Counted from the stretch's first letter, positions 35,412 through 44,555 are shown. The stretch: 64,000 nucleotides of DNA from VAZQ01 sp963807865 (GCA_963807865.1 CAWEDK010000001.1:31772-95771), one strand, 5' to 3'. Notes: generated by a model from the sequence alone, not told the origin. A program made the numbers and translations.

Positions 35412-35831
35412 CTAAGTCTTGGCGGCGCCGGGCTCGAAGGTCAGCGCGCAGCCATTCATGCAATATCGCAACCCGGTTGGTTTCGGACCGTCTGGAAAGA
35501 CGTGGCCAAGATGCGCGTCGCAGGCGGCGCAACGGACTTCGGTGCGACGCATGAAGAACGCACGGTCATCGTGTTCGCTGACTGCGTCCTTTCCGGCCGG
35601 TGCGTAGAAACTGGGCCAGCCGGTACCGGACTCGAACTTTGCGTCTGAGGCAAACAATTCGGCGCGGCAGCAGACGCACTTGAACGTGCCCTGGCGCTTC
35701 TCGCTGTTGAGCGGGTTGGAAAACGCCCGCTCGGTGCCATGTTGCCGGGTGACGTGGTACTGCTCCGGCGTGAGTTGTTTCTTCCATTCGGCGTCGGTCT
35801 TGACGACCTTGACGGGAGAGCTTGCAGTCAT
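35412..35831 (-). CDS. msrB: Peptide-methionine (R)-S-oxide reductase
   Basis: 139 residues, full MsrB domain. Zinc is held by two C-x2-C pairs (CVCC and CAAC); the substrate site is ESGTGWPSFYAP, and the catalytic cysteine is in GLRYCMNGCALTF. It reduces methionine R-sulfoxide in proteins with thioredoxin, in the cytoplasm (no signal peptide). Intact. Convergent with the hypothetical membrane protein gene; probably monocistronic. Confidence 0.95.
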   Translation of the reverse strand: MTASSPVKVVKTDAEWKKQLTPEQYHVTRQHGTERAFSNPLNSEKRQGTFKCVCCRAELFASDAKFESGTGWPSFYAPAGKDAVSEHDDRAFFMRRTEVRCAACDAHLGHVFPDGPKPTGLRYCMNGCALTFEPGAAKT

Positions 35832-35929
35832 CGGGCGAACCTCTGGAACAGGGCGAACGCGCCGCGCGACATCTAGTCATCTCGCGCCCTGGCGCAACTC
35901 ACATTTGCTCACCCGGACGTGAGCGCCCG

Positions 35930-36202
35930 GCAGGCCTTACGGCACCCCGGCGGCTCGGAAACACTTGCCGTAATCGGTTTTGACTTTGCGTAGACCAGCA
36001 TCACATAACAATTAGCTATGTCTACTTTCAATAATGAAACTTAACTTGCTTTCGGATAAGACTATGAATAAGAAATACCTGCTACGATCAGTCGCGAAAC
36101 CAATTGATCCGTTTTTCGCGGGCCGTTTTTTCGGACTGGCTGTATTCGATCCGGCGGCCGGCGTGCCGCTCGAAGGTCAATCAGTGGCGGGACCGATAAT
36201 CC
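35930..36202. promoter_or_regulatory. A/T-rich upstream region of mucR
   Basis: Bases about 35985-36080 are notably A/T-rich (ACATAACAATTAGCTATGTC, then TTCAATAATGAAACTTAACT) inside otherwise very GC-rich DNA. MucR/Ros proteins are known to bind A/T-rich DNA with T-A steps and often control their own gene, so this is a likely promoter and autoregulatory site. The msrB promoter is also in this 370-bp divergent spacer. Confidence 0.6.
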
Positions 36203-36613
36203 ATGAATGACTCAGGCGGAAGCTTCATCAAGCTGACGGCGGAAATCGTCTCGGCTTACGTCAGCAACAATTCGGTTTCCTCGGTGGACTTGCCCGCGCT
36301 GATCGGTCAGGTGCATTCGGCGTTGAGCCGCGTCTCGAGCGGTCAGGGCGACACCTCGTTCGAACCGCCGAAGCCCGCGATATCGGTGAAGAAGTCGATC
36401 ACGCCGGACCACATCGTCTGCCTCGAGGACGGCAAGAAATTCAAGTCGCTGAAGCGGCACCTGCGCACGCAGTACGGCATGACGCCCGAGCAGTATCGCG
36501 AGAAATGGGCGCTGCCGCCGGACTATCCGATGGTGGCGCCGAACTACGCGGCCGCGCGGTCGCATCTCGCCAAGCAGATGGGCTTGGGCCAGCAGCGCCG
36601 CCGGCGCAAATAG
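36203..36613 (+). CDS. mucR: MucR/Ros family transcriptional regulator
   Basis: 136 residues. After an N-terminal oligomerisation part (IKLTAEIVSAYVSNNSVSS, VDLPALIGQVHSALSRV), the C-terminal zinc-finger domain has DHIVCLEDGKKFKSLKRHLRTQYGMTPEQYREKW and NYAAARSHLAKQMGLG, the standard Ros/MucR pattern. These proteins act like H-NS, binding A/T-rich promoters of exopolysaccharide, motility and symbiosis/virulence genes. Intact, with a strong terminator 35 bp downstream. Confidence 0.95.
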   Translation: MNDSGGSFIKLTAEIVSAYVSNNSVSSVDLPALIGQVHSALSRVSSGQGDTSFEPPKPAISVKKSITPDHIVCLEDGKKFKSLKRHLRTQYGMTPEQYREKWALPPDYPMVAPNYAAARSHLAKQMGLGQQRRRRK

Positions 36614-36648
36614 CGCGAAGCCGCTCACTAAACATCACCGCAGATCGC

Positions 36649-36681
36649 AATCCGCGCCGGCCCGTCCGGCGCGGATTTTTT
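36649..36681 (+). terminator. Rho-independent terminator of mucR
   Basis: AATCCGCGCCGG (36649-36660), loop CCCGT, then CCGGCGCGGATT (36666-36677), a perfect 12-bp stem followed by a run of T to 36681. Confidence 0.95.
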
Positions 36682-36781
36682 CGCTCACGCATGCTGTGCG
36701 CTGCGCTTGGACAAGGCGGTTGGCAATAAGGATGAAATTCCTATAGGAATGCGCGCCTATGCAGCGGGCGCGAGGGCGGGC

Positions 36782-37582
36782 ATGAGCGGGCGAGCACAGC
36801 GGGGCATCGGCAAATCGGCGGCGGCGCTTCTTGCCGCGCTCGCGCGGCAGGATCCGGAAGCCGGCCCAGGCGGGATGCGAAGCGGCTTCGCCGCGTCCGC
36901 CGCTCAGACGCTGATGGCGGCCGATCTCGCCCGTCAGCACGCCGATGGCGGTCTCGAAATCACCGCGGCCGGGCGCGCGCATCTGGCGCGTGGCGCGCTC
37001 GTGCGCCGCGGCGGCGAGATCGACCCGTTCCGGGGCCAGCATCTGCGGCTAGCGTTAGCCGACGCCGAAACGCCGGCGGGCCGCGCGCGCATCACCGTCG
37101 ATCTGGCCGAAAGCCCGCTCGCCTGGCTCGCCCGCCGCAAGGGACGCGACGGCCGCGCGCTGATCGAACCGGCGCAGTTCCAGGCCGGCGAACGCCTGCG
37201 CGGCGACTTCACCCGTGCGCAATTGATGCCGCACGTCACCGCCAACTGGACGGCGGCGGTGGCGCGGGACGGCCAGCGCGGTGGCCTGGCAACCAGCCTG
37301 ACCGAGGCTGTGGTGGCCGCCCGTCAACAGGTCCGGCAGGCGCTCGACCAGGTCGGGCCTGAATTCACCGGCCTGCTGGTCGATGTCTGCTGCTTTCTCA
37401 AGCGGCTCGAAGACGTCGAGCAGGAGCGCGGCTGGCCGCGAAGCTCCGCCAAGGTCGTACTGCAGCTCGGCCTCGACCGGCTGGCGCGGCACTACGGCTA
37501 TGGCGCGGAAGCGCGCGGCGCGTCGCGGTCGCAGGTGCGGACCTGGCTTGCCGAGGACGCCCGCTTTGCGGTGGGTGATTGA
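36782..37582 (+). CDS. DUF6456 domain-containing protein
   Basis: About 266 residues; start uncertain (ATGs at 36749 and 36782 are both in frame; 36782 has a purine-rich site upstream). The C-terminal domain, ESPLAWLARRKGRDGRALIEPAQFQAGERLRGDFTRAQLMPHVTANW followed by DVCCFLKRLEDVEQERGWP and LDRLARHYGY, is the DUF6456 signature widespread in Alphaproteobacteria; the helical pattern suggests DNA binding. The first half is less conserved. Its role is not known. Lies between mucR and convergent sufE. Confidence 0.83.
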   Translation: MSGRAQRGIGKSAAALLAALARQDPEAGPGGMRSGFAASAAQTLMAADLARQHADGGLEITAAGRAHLARGALVRRGGEIDPFRGQHLRLALADAETPAGRARITVDLAESPLAWLARRKGRDGRALIEPAQFQAGERLRGDFTRAQLMPHVTANWTAAVARDGQRGGLATSLTEAVVAARQQVRQALDQVGPEFTGLLVDVCCFLKRLEDVEQERGWPRSSAKVVLQLGLDRLARHYGYGAEARGASRSQVRTWLAEDARFAVGD

Positions 37583-37621
37583 ATTCTGCGAATGTTCCCG
37601 TCCGGCGACGCGCCGCTGAGA

Positions 37622-38056
37622 TCAGGAGACGGTCGCGAGCGCGCCGCGTGCGTCCGACTTGATGCGCTCGACCATGGACCGGAAGCCGTTCGAGCGCTGC
37701 GGCGTGAGATGCTCGCGCAGGCCGAGTTTCTCGAACAGCGCGATGGCGTCGCCGGCGAGAATGTCGGGCGCGGTCTTGCCGGAGTAGTACGCGAACAGGA
37801 TGGCGATGAGGCCGCGGACGATATGGGCGTCGCTGTCGCCCATGAAGCGCAGCACCGGGCCACCGCCGCCGTTCGGTTCGACCGTGGTGGCCAACCAAAC
37901 CTGGCTGGCGCAGCCCTGCACCTTGTTGGTGTCACAACGATCCCGGTCGGGGAGGGGGGCGAGTTCCCGGCCGAGTTCGATCACATAACGATAGCGGTCG
38001 TCCCACTCGTCGAGCAGGGCGAAGTTGTCGATGATATCGTCGATCTTTGCGGTCAC
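37622..38056 (-). CDS. sufE: SufE family Fe-S cluster assembly protein
   Basis: 144 residues. The conserved cysteine is in NKVQGCASQVWL, and DSDAHIVRGLIAILFAYYSGKTAPDI and FEKLGLREHLTPQRSNGFRSMVERI complete the family pattern. SufE accepts sulfur from the cysteine desulfurase SufS and passes it to SufB during Fe-S cluster assembly in the cytoplasm. Intact and of usual length. The suf operon itself is not in this window; an isolated sufE is common in Rhizobiales. Confidence 0.95.
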   Translation of the reverse strand: MTAKIDDIIDNFALLDEWDDRYRYVIELGRELAPLPDRDRCDTNKVQGCASQVWLATTVEPNGGGGPVLRFMGDSDAHIVRGLIAILFAYYSGKTAPDILAGDAIALFEKLGLREHLTPQRSNGFRSMVERIKSDARGALATVS

Positions 38057-38161
38057 GCGCGCTTCTCGCCCTGGGTAGACCCCGACATACCCGATATAGG
38101 GTGCGGGATACAGCAGGGCGAGATCAGGACGCGCGTTTGAGCGACGCTCCGCGTCCTGCGG

Positions 38162-38581
38162 TCAGCGCCGGTCCGAGCGGCCCGCGGCCGCTTCCTTGTG
38201 CGCTCCGCGCCAGGCCGGCAGATGGTCGGGAGCCACGAGCGTGTTCTGTGACGGCCGTGACGGCGGCATCGGCACGGTCTTGCCGGCCGAGTCGGCGACG
38301 GTTCCGGTGTCGCTCGGCCCGACATGCTCGTTGAGGAGTTCGTAGAGCATCTTGGCGCCGGCCTGCGCCCGCTGTCCGAGCGCGGCCGCGACCTGCGAGC
38401 CGATCACGCAGGCGTCGCTCTGCCGGCCGCAGAACTGCTTGACGTCGGACATCGCCGCGGTCGCCGCCGAGATGGCGTCGCCGGCGCTCAGGTTGACCTT
38501 GGACGATGACTGCGACCCGCCACTCGGCAGGCACACCAGAATGACCGTCAGCCAGAATCCCAATCTCAGGAGAAATCGCAT
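38162..38581 (-). CDS. DUF5330 domain-containing protein
   Basis: 139 residues. A single hydrophobic N-terminal segment (FLLRLGFWLTVILVCLPS) places it at the inner membrane or periplasm. The segment SAGDAISAATAAMSDVKQFCGRQSDACVIGSQVAAALGQRAQAGAKMLYELLNEH has the two cysteines (FCGRQ, ACVIG) characteristic of DUF5330 and could be disulfide-bonded. The tail is Pro/Ser-rich. Function unknown; common in rhizobia. Confidence 0.82.
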   Translation of the reverse strand: MRFLLRLGFWLTVILVCLPSGGSQSSSKVNLSAGDAISAATAAMSDVKQFCGRQSDACVIGSQVAAALGQRAQAGAKMLYELLNEHVGPSDTGTVADSAGKTVPMPPSRPSQNTLVAPDHLPAWRGAHKEAAAGRSDRR

Positions 38582-39012
38582 GAGCCTGCCCCGATCCCCG
38601 CGGCTTTTTTGCCGCTTGGGGCCAACCTAGCAGCAAGGCTTGAAACGGCGGTTCGCCGGACCCCCGGCCTTTTGTCCAGTTTCAAGGCAAATGCGACGCA
38701 AATTTTCGTAAAATTGGAGCATTCGGCATTTGATTAAAACTTGAATCATATGCAGCCCAGCCAGGAACTATCGCGGCTTCTGGCGCGGCAGGGAGCGTGC
38801 GGACACGCCATCGCGGTGGCCTGACATCGGCTCGCCGGCAACCTGTCGTTCACCATCCGGGCCAATTGCCGGCCATGGACACCTGCGATCGGCAGGGAAA
38901 TCGAGCCGCCTGTGGCCCATCGGCAACGCGCCTTAGCGTTCGTTTAAGTGGCCTCTGACACGATCGCCGCAATCAAAGAAGGGGGCGCCAAAGCAAGGGC
39001 GCGCGCAGGGAC
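38582..39012. other. 431-bp divergent spacer, no gene supported
   Basis: Upstream of both the DUF5330 gene (minus) and the sensor kinase gene (plus). The part 38690-38750 is A/T-rich (AAATTTTCGTAAAATTGGAG, then TTTGATTAAAACTTGAATCA), a plausible promoter zone. No coding frame has a convincing start. Confidence 0.45.
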
Positions 39013-40857
39013 GTGGGCCTGTTCACAACGATCCGCAACTACGTCGACAGCCTCGTGCATCCCTCGGCGCAACAGGATGCGCTCAGCGCGTCGCGCCATC
39101 GGGCGTTCATCGCGCCGCGCCTGCTCGGCAGTCTGGTCGCGCTCGCCGCGTTCCCGATCTACCTGGCGGTGCGCGGCGCGCCGAGCGTTCTCGAAGTCGT
39201 GGTGTTCGCCTGGCTGGTCGCGCCGATTCTGATTGCCTACTTTCTCTCGCGTACCGGCCAGTACGAGAGCGCGCACGTGCTCTCCTCGCTGGCGCTCACG
39301 GGGCTCGTCACCGCGGTCGCGATCGAAACCGGCGGCATCGGATCGTTCGCGGCGATCTGGCTGGTGGTGGTGCCGCTCGAGGCCGCGCTCTCCGCCTCGC
39401 GCCGGGTCGTGGCGCTGGCGTCGAGCTTCGCGATCGGCGCCGCCGCGCTGCTGCTGTTCATGGGCGAGTTCGATCTGCTGCCCCCGGCGACCGAACTGGA
39501 CAACGAGCAGGCGGCGCTCGCCGCGCTCGGCATCATTTCGGCCGCGCTTTACGCCACCGGGCTGGCGCTCGGCGCCGAGTCGCTCGCGCGCACCAGCTTC
39601 TGGCTGCTCTATTCCGAAGAAGACCGCTACCGCCTGCTGGCGCGCAATATGACCGACGTCATCACCCGGCATGGCCGCAACGGCGCGGTGCTGTTCGTCT
39701 CGCCGGCGGCCGAGCCGGTGCTGGGCGTCGGGGTGCAGGACCTCCTGGGCTACGGACTGTTCGAGCGCGTCCACGTCGCCGACCGTCCGGCTTATCTCTC
39801 GGCACTGTCGCAGGCGGCCGCCAGCGGCGAGGCCCGCTCGGCCGAGTTCCGTGTACGGCGCGATGCCAAAGGGCCGGATGCGCACCCGGCCGGGCAATTC
39901 ATCTGGATCGAAATGCGCTGCCACGCGTTTGAGCGCGCGGTGAAGGCGGTGACCGAAGCCGGCGCCCGCGAGGTCGTGGCCGTCATGCGCGACGTCACCG
40001 GCCGCAAGGCGCAGGAGCAGGTGCTCGAAGCAGCGCGGGCCGAAGCCGAACGCGCCAACGCCCAGAAAAGCGCGTTCCTGGCGACCATGAGTCACGAACT
40101 GCGCACCCCGCTCAACGCCATCATCGGCTTCTCGGAAATGCTGATGAAGGAGGAGGCGCTGCGGATCGGTCCCGAACGGCGGCAGGAATACGCGCACCTG
40201 ATCAACGGCTCGGGCCATCACCTGCTGTCGGTGGTCAACGGCATTCTCGACATGTCGAAGATCGAGACCGGGAATTTCGAGATCTGGCCGGAGCGCTTCG
40301 CGCCGGAGCAGGAGATCGCGGAGTGCTGCGAGATCCTGGCGCTCAAGGCGCACGAGGCGGGCGTCGAACTCGTCGTCCAGCCCGCGCCGAAGCTGCCGGA
40401 GATCGTCGCCGACAAGCGCGCGCTCAACCAGATCATGCTCAATCTGCTGTCGAACGCCATCAAGTTCAGCCATCCGGGCGGCAAGGTGACGGTCAGCGCC
40501 AAGGCCGACGGCGGCGCGATCGCGCTCATCGTCGAGGACAGCGGCGTCGGGATCGGCGACGACGATCTCGCCCGCGTCGGCAACCCGTTCTTCCAGGCGC
40601 GCTCAAGCTACGATCGACGTCACGCCGGCACCGGACTCGGCCTTTCCATCGTCAAAGGACTGGCGACGCTGCATGGCGGGCACATCGACATCCGCAGCCG
40701 GCTGGGCGAGGGCACTCGCGTCACCGTCCACCTGCCGCTCGTTTGCGAGACCGCACGGCCGGCGGAGCGGCCGGCCGACGACACGACGGTGGTCGAACTT
40801 CCCGTGGCCCGCGCGGCCGACAATTCGCGCCAAGAACCGGTGAAAAAAAGTGCCTAG
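39013..40857 (+). CDS. PAS domain sensor histidine kinase (DivJ/PleC-like)
   Basis: 614 residues from a GTG start. About five or six membrane helices occupy residues 35-190 with no large periplasmic loop. A PAS domain follows (DRYRLLARNMTDVITRHG...VHVADRPAYLSALSQ), then the HisKA box with the phosphoryl His in FLATMSHELRTPLNAIIGFSEML, and the ATPase domain with N box NQIMLNLLSNAIKFS, G1 DSGVGIGDDD and G2 GTGLGLSIVKG. No receiver domain. Layout and the HisKA sequence resemble the DivJ/PleC/PdhS cell-cycle kinases of Alphaproteobacteria; assignment to one of these is inference. It overlaps the next gene by 8 bp. Confidence 0.9.
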   Translation: MGLFTTIRNYVDSLVHPSAQQDALSASRHRAFIAPRLLGSLVALAAFPIYLAVRGAPSVLEVVVFAWLVAPILIAYFLSRTGQYESAHVLSSLALTGLVTAVAIETGGIGSFAAIWLVVVPLEAALSASRRVVALASSFAIGAAALLLFMGEFDLLPPATELDNEQAALAALGIISAALYATGLALGAESLARTSFWLLYSEEDRYRLLARNMTDVITRHGRNGAVLFVSPAAEPVLGVGVQDLLGYGLFERVHVADRPAYLSALSQAAASGEARSAEFRVRRDAKGPDAHPAGQFIWIEMRCHAFERAVKAVTEAGAREVVAVMRDVTGRKAQEQVLEAARAEAERANAQKSAFLATMSHELRTPLNAIIGFSEMLMKEEALRIGPERRQEYAHLINGSGHHLLSVVNGILDMSKIETGNFEIWPERFAPEQEIAECCEILALKAHEAGVELVVQPAPKLPEIVADKRALNQIMLNLLSNAIKFSHPGGKVTVSAKADGGAIALIVEDSGVGIGDDDLARVGNPFFQARSSYDRRHAGTGLGLSIVKGLATLHGGHIDIRSRLGEGTRVTVHLPLVCETARPAERPADDTTVVELPVARAADNSRQEPVKKSA

Positions 40858-41743
40858 TCATTCCGCTCGCAACGCGCCGGCCGCAAGTGTGCTGGCAAAA
40901 TTGGGATGGGGCCGACGCGATGCCGTCGCGGTCGCGATCGGTGTCGCCGCGACCATCGCGATCCTCATCAACGTGACGTTGATGCAGGCGGGGCCGCATC
41001 CGGCGCCCATGTTCAAGGGCAAGCAGACGGCCGTGAGGTCCGCCGCCGCGGCCGAAAGAGCGCCGCCGCCGAACACTGCATCGGTTCCGCGGCCGCGGCC
41101 GATCGAGGCGGCGCCGGCGGCGCCCGTAACGCCGGTGACGGCGACGCCACTCGCGCCCGTACGCAGCGCGGCTCAGCCCGTGCCCGCGCCGCCGCTCGCG
41201 CCCGTGCGCAGCGCGGCTCAGCCGGCGCCCGTGACGCCGCCTGCGCCTGTCACGCCACCCGCGGCGATCCGCACGCCCGGCGCCATCATTACCGATATCC
41301 AGCGCGAACTGGCGCGGCGTGGCTACTTTGAAGGTGCGGTCGACGGCTTCTACGGTCAGAAGACCGACCGCGCCATCCGCGAGTTCGAGCAGGCGGCCGG
41401 ATTGAAGCCGTCGCACGAGCCGAGTGACGCTTTGCTGCAGGCGATGCAAAAGGCGCCCGCCCGGGTCGCGAAGGGGACGAGCGCCGCGCCGCCGGCCCGC
41501 CCGGCCCCGGTGCGCAACGATGTGGTGGCCGACCGGCCGGCGCCGTCGCGGCGCGTGATCGCGTTGCAGCGGGTGCTTGCCGAGTTCGGCTACGGCCAAA
41601 TCAAGCCGACCGGCATCATCGATCCGGAGACGCAGGCGGCGATCGAGCGCTTCGAACGCGAGCGCAGATTGCCGGTGACCGGCCAGGCGAGCGACCGCGT
41701 GGTGCGCGAGATTGCCGCCGTCACCGGGCGCGCGGTGGATTGA
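40850..41743 (+). CDS. Peptidoglycan-binding domain protein, two PG_binding_1 repeats
   Basis: 297 residues from a GTG start that overlaps the kinase stop by 8 bp. One membrane helix (DAVAVAIGVAATIAILINVTLMQ) at about residues 25-46, then an Ala/Pro-rich linker, then two peptidoglycan-binding domains: IITDIQRELARRGYFEGAVDGFYGQKTDRAIREFEQ and VIALQRVLAEFGYGQIKPTGIIDPETQAAIERFER. It would span the periplasm from the inner membrane to the cell wall. Translational coupling with the kinase suggests a shared role, perhaps placing or sensing at the wall; that is inference. Confidence 0.88.
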   Translation: MPSHSARNAPAASVLAKLGWGRRDAVAVAIGVAATIAILINVTLMQAGPHPAPMFKGKQTAVRSAAAAERAPPPNTASVPRPRPIEAAPAAPVTPVTATPLAPVRSAAQPVPAPPLAPVRSAAQPAPVTPPAPVTPPAAIRTPGAIITDIQRELARRGYFEGAVDGFYGQKTDRAIREFEQAAGLKPSHEPSDALLQAMQKAPARVAKGTSAAPPARPAPVRNDVVADRPAPSRRVIALQRVLAEFGYGQIKPTGIIDPETQAAIERFERERRLPVTGQASDRVVREIAAVTGRAVD

Positions 41744-41853
41744 TCGCGCCGCGGCGCGGATCAGCCGGATTGCACATCGCCGGGCGACCTATAGTGTGAC
41801 CCCGCACCGCTTGCGGCGGTGCTCAATGCTCGCTCGCAAGAGGGCGGACCAGC

Positions 41854-42201
41854 ATGCGCCTGAAATCCGCGATCTGGGTCGCGGCCTATATCCGCCGCTG
41901 CAATGGTGAGGGTGCCTACGCGGTGGTGCGCCGGCGCGGCGCGGAGGAGGCGGGCGCGATCTTCGTCAAGCTGAACCGGCTCGACGGCACCGCGGAGCTC
42001 TACGGGCCCGCGCCGCAGAGTGCGTTCGACGACGCGCGGCCGGCCGACCGGCTGTTCACGGCCTGCGTCGCCGGACAGCCTGCGCCCGATGCCAAGATCG
42101 AAGAACGCCTGACCCGGGAAGTGCGCTTCGATTCCGACGTCTGGATCGTCGAGGTCGAGGATCGCACCGGCCACCACTTCCTCGATCTGCTCGCCGGTTG
42201 A
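41854..42201 (+). CDS. DUF1491 family protein
   Basis: 115 residues covering the complete DUF1491 domain: MRLKSAIWVAAYIRRCNGEGAYAVVRRRG, GAIFVKLNRLDGTAELYGPAPQ, ERLTREVRFDSDVWIVEVEDRTGHHFLDL. Cytoplasmic, conserved in Alphaproteobacteria, function unknown. Intact. Follows the peptidoglycan-binding protein gene by 110 bp in the same direction. Confidence 0.92.
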   Translation: MRLKSAIWVAAYIRRCNGEGAYAVVRRRGAEEAGAIFVKLNRLDGTAELYGPAPQSAFDDARPADRLFTACVAGQPAPDAKIEERLTREVRFDSDVWIVEVEDRTGHHFLDLLAG

Positions 42202-42252
42202 CGCGGGTGGCACACCCAACTGATCCTGCGCCAGCGATACCGGGAGATCAGG

Positions 42253-43269
42253 GTGAGCTCACGATTGCGAACCAATCGATTGAAACCAAGTGCGCGGCCA
42301 TATCGGACACGCAATTGGCCGTCACCCGTTGCCGCGACATACCTTAATCGAGCCTTTGACATCGCTCAGAAGTATGCGCTCAACCGCAAAAACATCCGCT
42401 GGCTGAGCGTTCGTAGTGTGCTGTTTGCACGCGCCGCCAAGGCCGCGACGATCGAGCAGACCTATCCGGCATTAACGACCGCCATGAAGTGCCTTGGACC
42501 GCACAATGGCTTCGTCACGCCCGCAATGGTGACAAAGAATGACGGACAGAATGAACGTTGGCCGACCGCGCCGAGCGGTCAGCTCCTAGCCGGGCCGCTC
42601 GGCTATATCCAAATTCCGTCCTTTGCCGGCGCGCTGCCGTCCCAGACGACCCGCTTTGCGCAGCAAGTCCAAGATTTGATCAGGCAGCTCGACGGTAGCG
42701 CCCCGGCCGGATGGATCGTCGACCTCCGGGATAACAGGGGCGGCAACAGAAGGCCCATGCTTGCAGGGCTCGGACCGCTTCTGGGCGAAGAGACGCTTGG
42801 TGCTTTCGCCTTTCCGGATGGACAGAGGCGCACATGGTATTATCGCAACGGGACCGCAGGCATTGATGGTGATCCCGTCCTGCCACCGCCGGGCACCAGG
42901 CCGGATCCTTACACCGCTCGGGCAACGGAACCCTATCGGTTGGCGTGGTCCAATGCGCGCGTCGTCATCCTGACAGGCAAGCGTACAAGAAGCGCTGGCG
43001 AAGGGATCGTCGTGGCGTTCCGTGGACGGTCACGCTGGCGCACCTTCGGTGCGCCGACCGCTGGCCTGAATTCAGCCGTGGGCATAGCCGAGCTGAGCGA
43101 TGGGGCATTGATGCTTCCGGCGATAGCGTTCAACGCCGATCGGTCCGGTCAGAAATACACCTCGCCGATTGATCCAGACGAGCAGGTTGCCTGCAATCAT
43201 GCTGCGGTCCTGGCCGACGATGCTGTCGTCAAAGCGGCGTCATCCTGGCTACTGCGTGTTCGCGACTGA
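42253..43269 (+). CDS. S41-type (tail-specific protease-like) peptidase domain protein
   Basis: 338 residues. The C-terminal half has the S41 core: LGYIQIPSFAGALP, GWIVDLRDNRGGNRRPMLAGLGPLLG, and the nucleophile Ser in VVILTGKRTRSAGEGIVVAFRGR, then FGAPTAGLNSAVG. The N-terminal part (residues 25-75) looks like the helical extension found in S41 proteases (LNRAFDIAQKYALNRKNIRW). No signal peptide is visible at the GTG start used, so the true start may be upstream or a leader is missing. Base composition is less GC-rich than its neighbours, suggesting acquisition. Substrate unknown. Confidence 0.78.
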   Translation: MSSRLRTNRLKPSARPYRTRNWPSPVAATYLNRAFDIAQKYALNRKNIRWLSVRSVLFARAAKAATIEQTYPALTTAMKCLGPHNGFVTPAMVTKNDGQNERWPTAPSGQLLAGPLGYIQIPSFAGALPSQTTRFAQQVQDLIRQLDGSAPAGWIVDLRDNRGGNRRPMLAGLGPLLGEETLGAFAFPDGQRRTWYYRNGTAGIDGDPVLPPPGTRPDPYTARATEPYRLAWSNARVVILTGKRTRSAGEGIVVAFRGRSRWRTFGAPTAGLNSAVGIAELSDGALMLPAIAFNADRSGQKYTSPIDPDEQVACNHAAVLADDAVVKAASSWLLRVRD

Positions 43270-43445
43270 AGTGGCTTTCTCCCGAAGGTTGCCTCGTCAG
43301 CGCGGTGCGAGGCGACCGTGAGCAACGCTTTCGTTGCGTAGAGCGCCGCTTGCCCCAGGGCTTTCCACAAGAGCGTGCGCCCAGGAGCGCGCAGCCGTCC
43401 CGCCGATGCGGTGGCAACGCGACACATTTAGCCTGAAATGACCTT

Positions 43446-44459
43446 CTAGCTTCCCGGGTTGCGCAGCGCGGTGACGGGCAGCGCGGCCGGCCGGCGCGTG
43501 ATCTCCGACAGCGCGCGGCGGGCATTTTCCGCGGCATTGCGCCAGGCGGGCGATTCGTAGCGCGCCGGCCGGTAGTCGGCCGGGTCGGCATCGCGCACGA
43601 TCGTGATCATGCGGCGCGCCGCATCGACGGTGATCTCGCCATAGAGTTCGGCCAGTTCGTAGATGCGGGCGATCGACTGTCCAACATGCGGGTTGACGAA
43701 CAGCAGCATGCGCTGGACGACGCCGGCCGGAAGCTCCATGGCCTTGGCGGCCATGACGATCGGCTCGCCCAGTTCGTCCTGGATCATCCGGCTCGCCTGC
43801 TGGTGCGATACGCCGAGCGTGCGCTCGAATTCCCGTACGACCTGCTCGAGATTGTGCTGCAGGGCGGCCGATTCCAGCCGCCAGACGTCCTTGCGCTCGA
43901 GCGTGACGGCTGGAGCCGCGGGTATCCACGAGGCGTATTCCAGATTAATCAGGATGAGCCGGCGCTCGACCGTATCGGCCGAATAGAACAATTCGGACAG
44001 CTCGATGGCATCCTGATCGGGCGTCCTGTGCGCAACCGCGGATGCTGGCGGCTCCGGCAACGTTCCGGCGGTCCGTGCCGCGATGATCGTGGCGTGCCTC
44101 GGACCGCACGCGCTGCTGATCTCCGCGAGGTCGCCCGCCGTCAGCGTGCGGGAATAGGTCAGGATCGGCTCGGCGACCGTGACGACGTCGCGCGCCAGCC
44201 GCAGGATCACCTCGCGGGGCGCGGCCGGATAGCCCGCCAGCCGGGCGGCGAGCGAGGCCCGCGCGTCGATATCGGTGGCATCGATCAGCCGCAGCGCCAA
44301 TTCGGTATAGTAGCGTTCGTCCTCGGCGCTGTGCGACGGCTTTTGCAGATAGAGGTCGGTGAGCACGCGCAGCAGGGTCGGGCGCATATCGACCCCACCC
44401 CGCGGGTCGAGATCAATCAGGCCTTCGAGATCGGTCATTGTGGATGGCGTCCGGATCAT
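43446..44459 (-). CDS. DUF2336 domain-containing protein
   Basis: About 337 residues. DMRPTLLRVLTDLYLQKPSHSAEDERYYTELALRLIDATDIDARASLAARLAGYPAAPREVILRLARD is the recognised DUF2336 opening, an all-helical, HEAT-like alphaproteobacterial domain. The central and C-terminal parts (ELFYSADTVERRLILINLEY, VREFERTLGVSHQQASRMI) continue the pattern. Three ATGs (44483, 44459, 44438) are in frame; 44459 is chosen for the purine-rich AAAGGCG upstream, weakly. Cytoplasmic; function unknown. Confidence 0.85.
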   Translation of the reverse strand: MIRTPSTMTDLEGLIDLDPRGGVDMRPTLLRVLTDLYLQKPSHSAEDERYYTELALRLIDATDIDARASLAARLAGYPAAPREVILRLARDVVTVAEPILTYSRTLTAGDLAEISSACGPRHATIIAARTAGTLPEPPASAVAHRTPDQDAIELSELFYSADTVERRLILINLEYASWIPAAPAVTLERKDVWRLESAALQHNLEQVVREFERTLGVSHQQASRMIQDELGEPIVMAAKAMELPAGVVQRMLLFVNPHVGQSIARIYELAELYGEITVDAARRMITIVRDADPADYRPARYESPAWRNAAENARRALSEITRRPAALPVTALRNPGS

Positions 44460-44536
44460 CTGACTGCGCCTTTGCGGCAACACATTCGTTTTGAAATACC
44501 TTAGAGGGCCTACGTTATTGAACCGTTAACCTTGCA

Positions 44537-44555
44537 TGACGCTAAATTAGCGTCA
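44537..44555. promoter_or_regulatory. Perfect 8-bp inverted repeat in divergent promoter region
   Basis: TGACGCTA-aat-TAGCGTCA lies between the DUF2336 gene (minus) and the 66-aa gene (plus), next to GTTAACC at 44525-44531. It could be an operator or part of a transcript leader; no T-run follows, so a terminator is unlikely. Confidence 0.4.
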
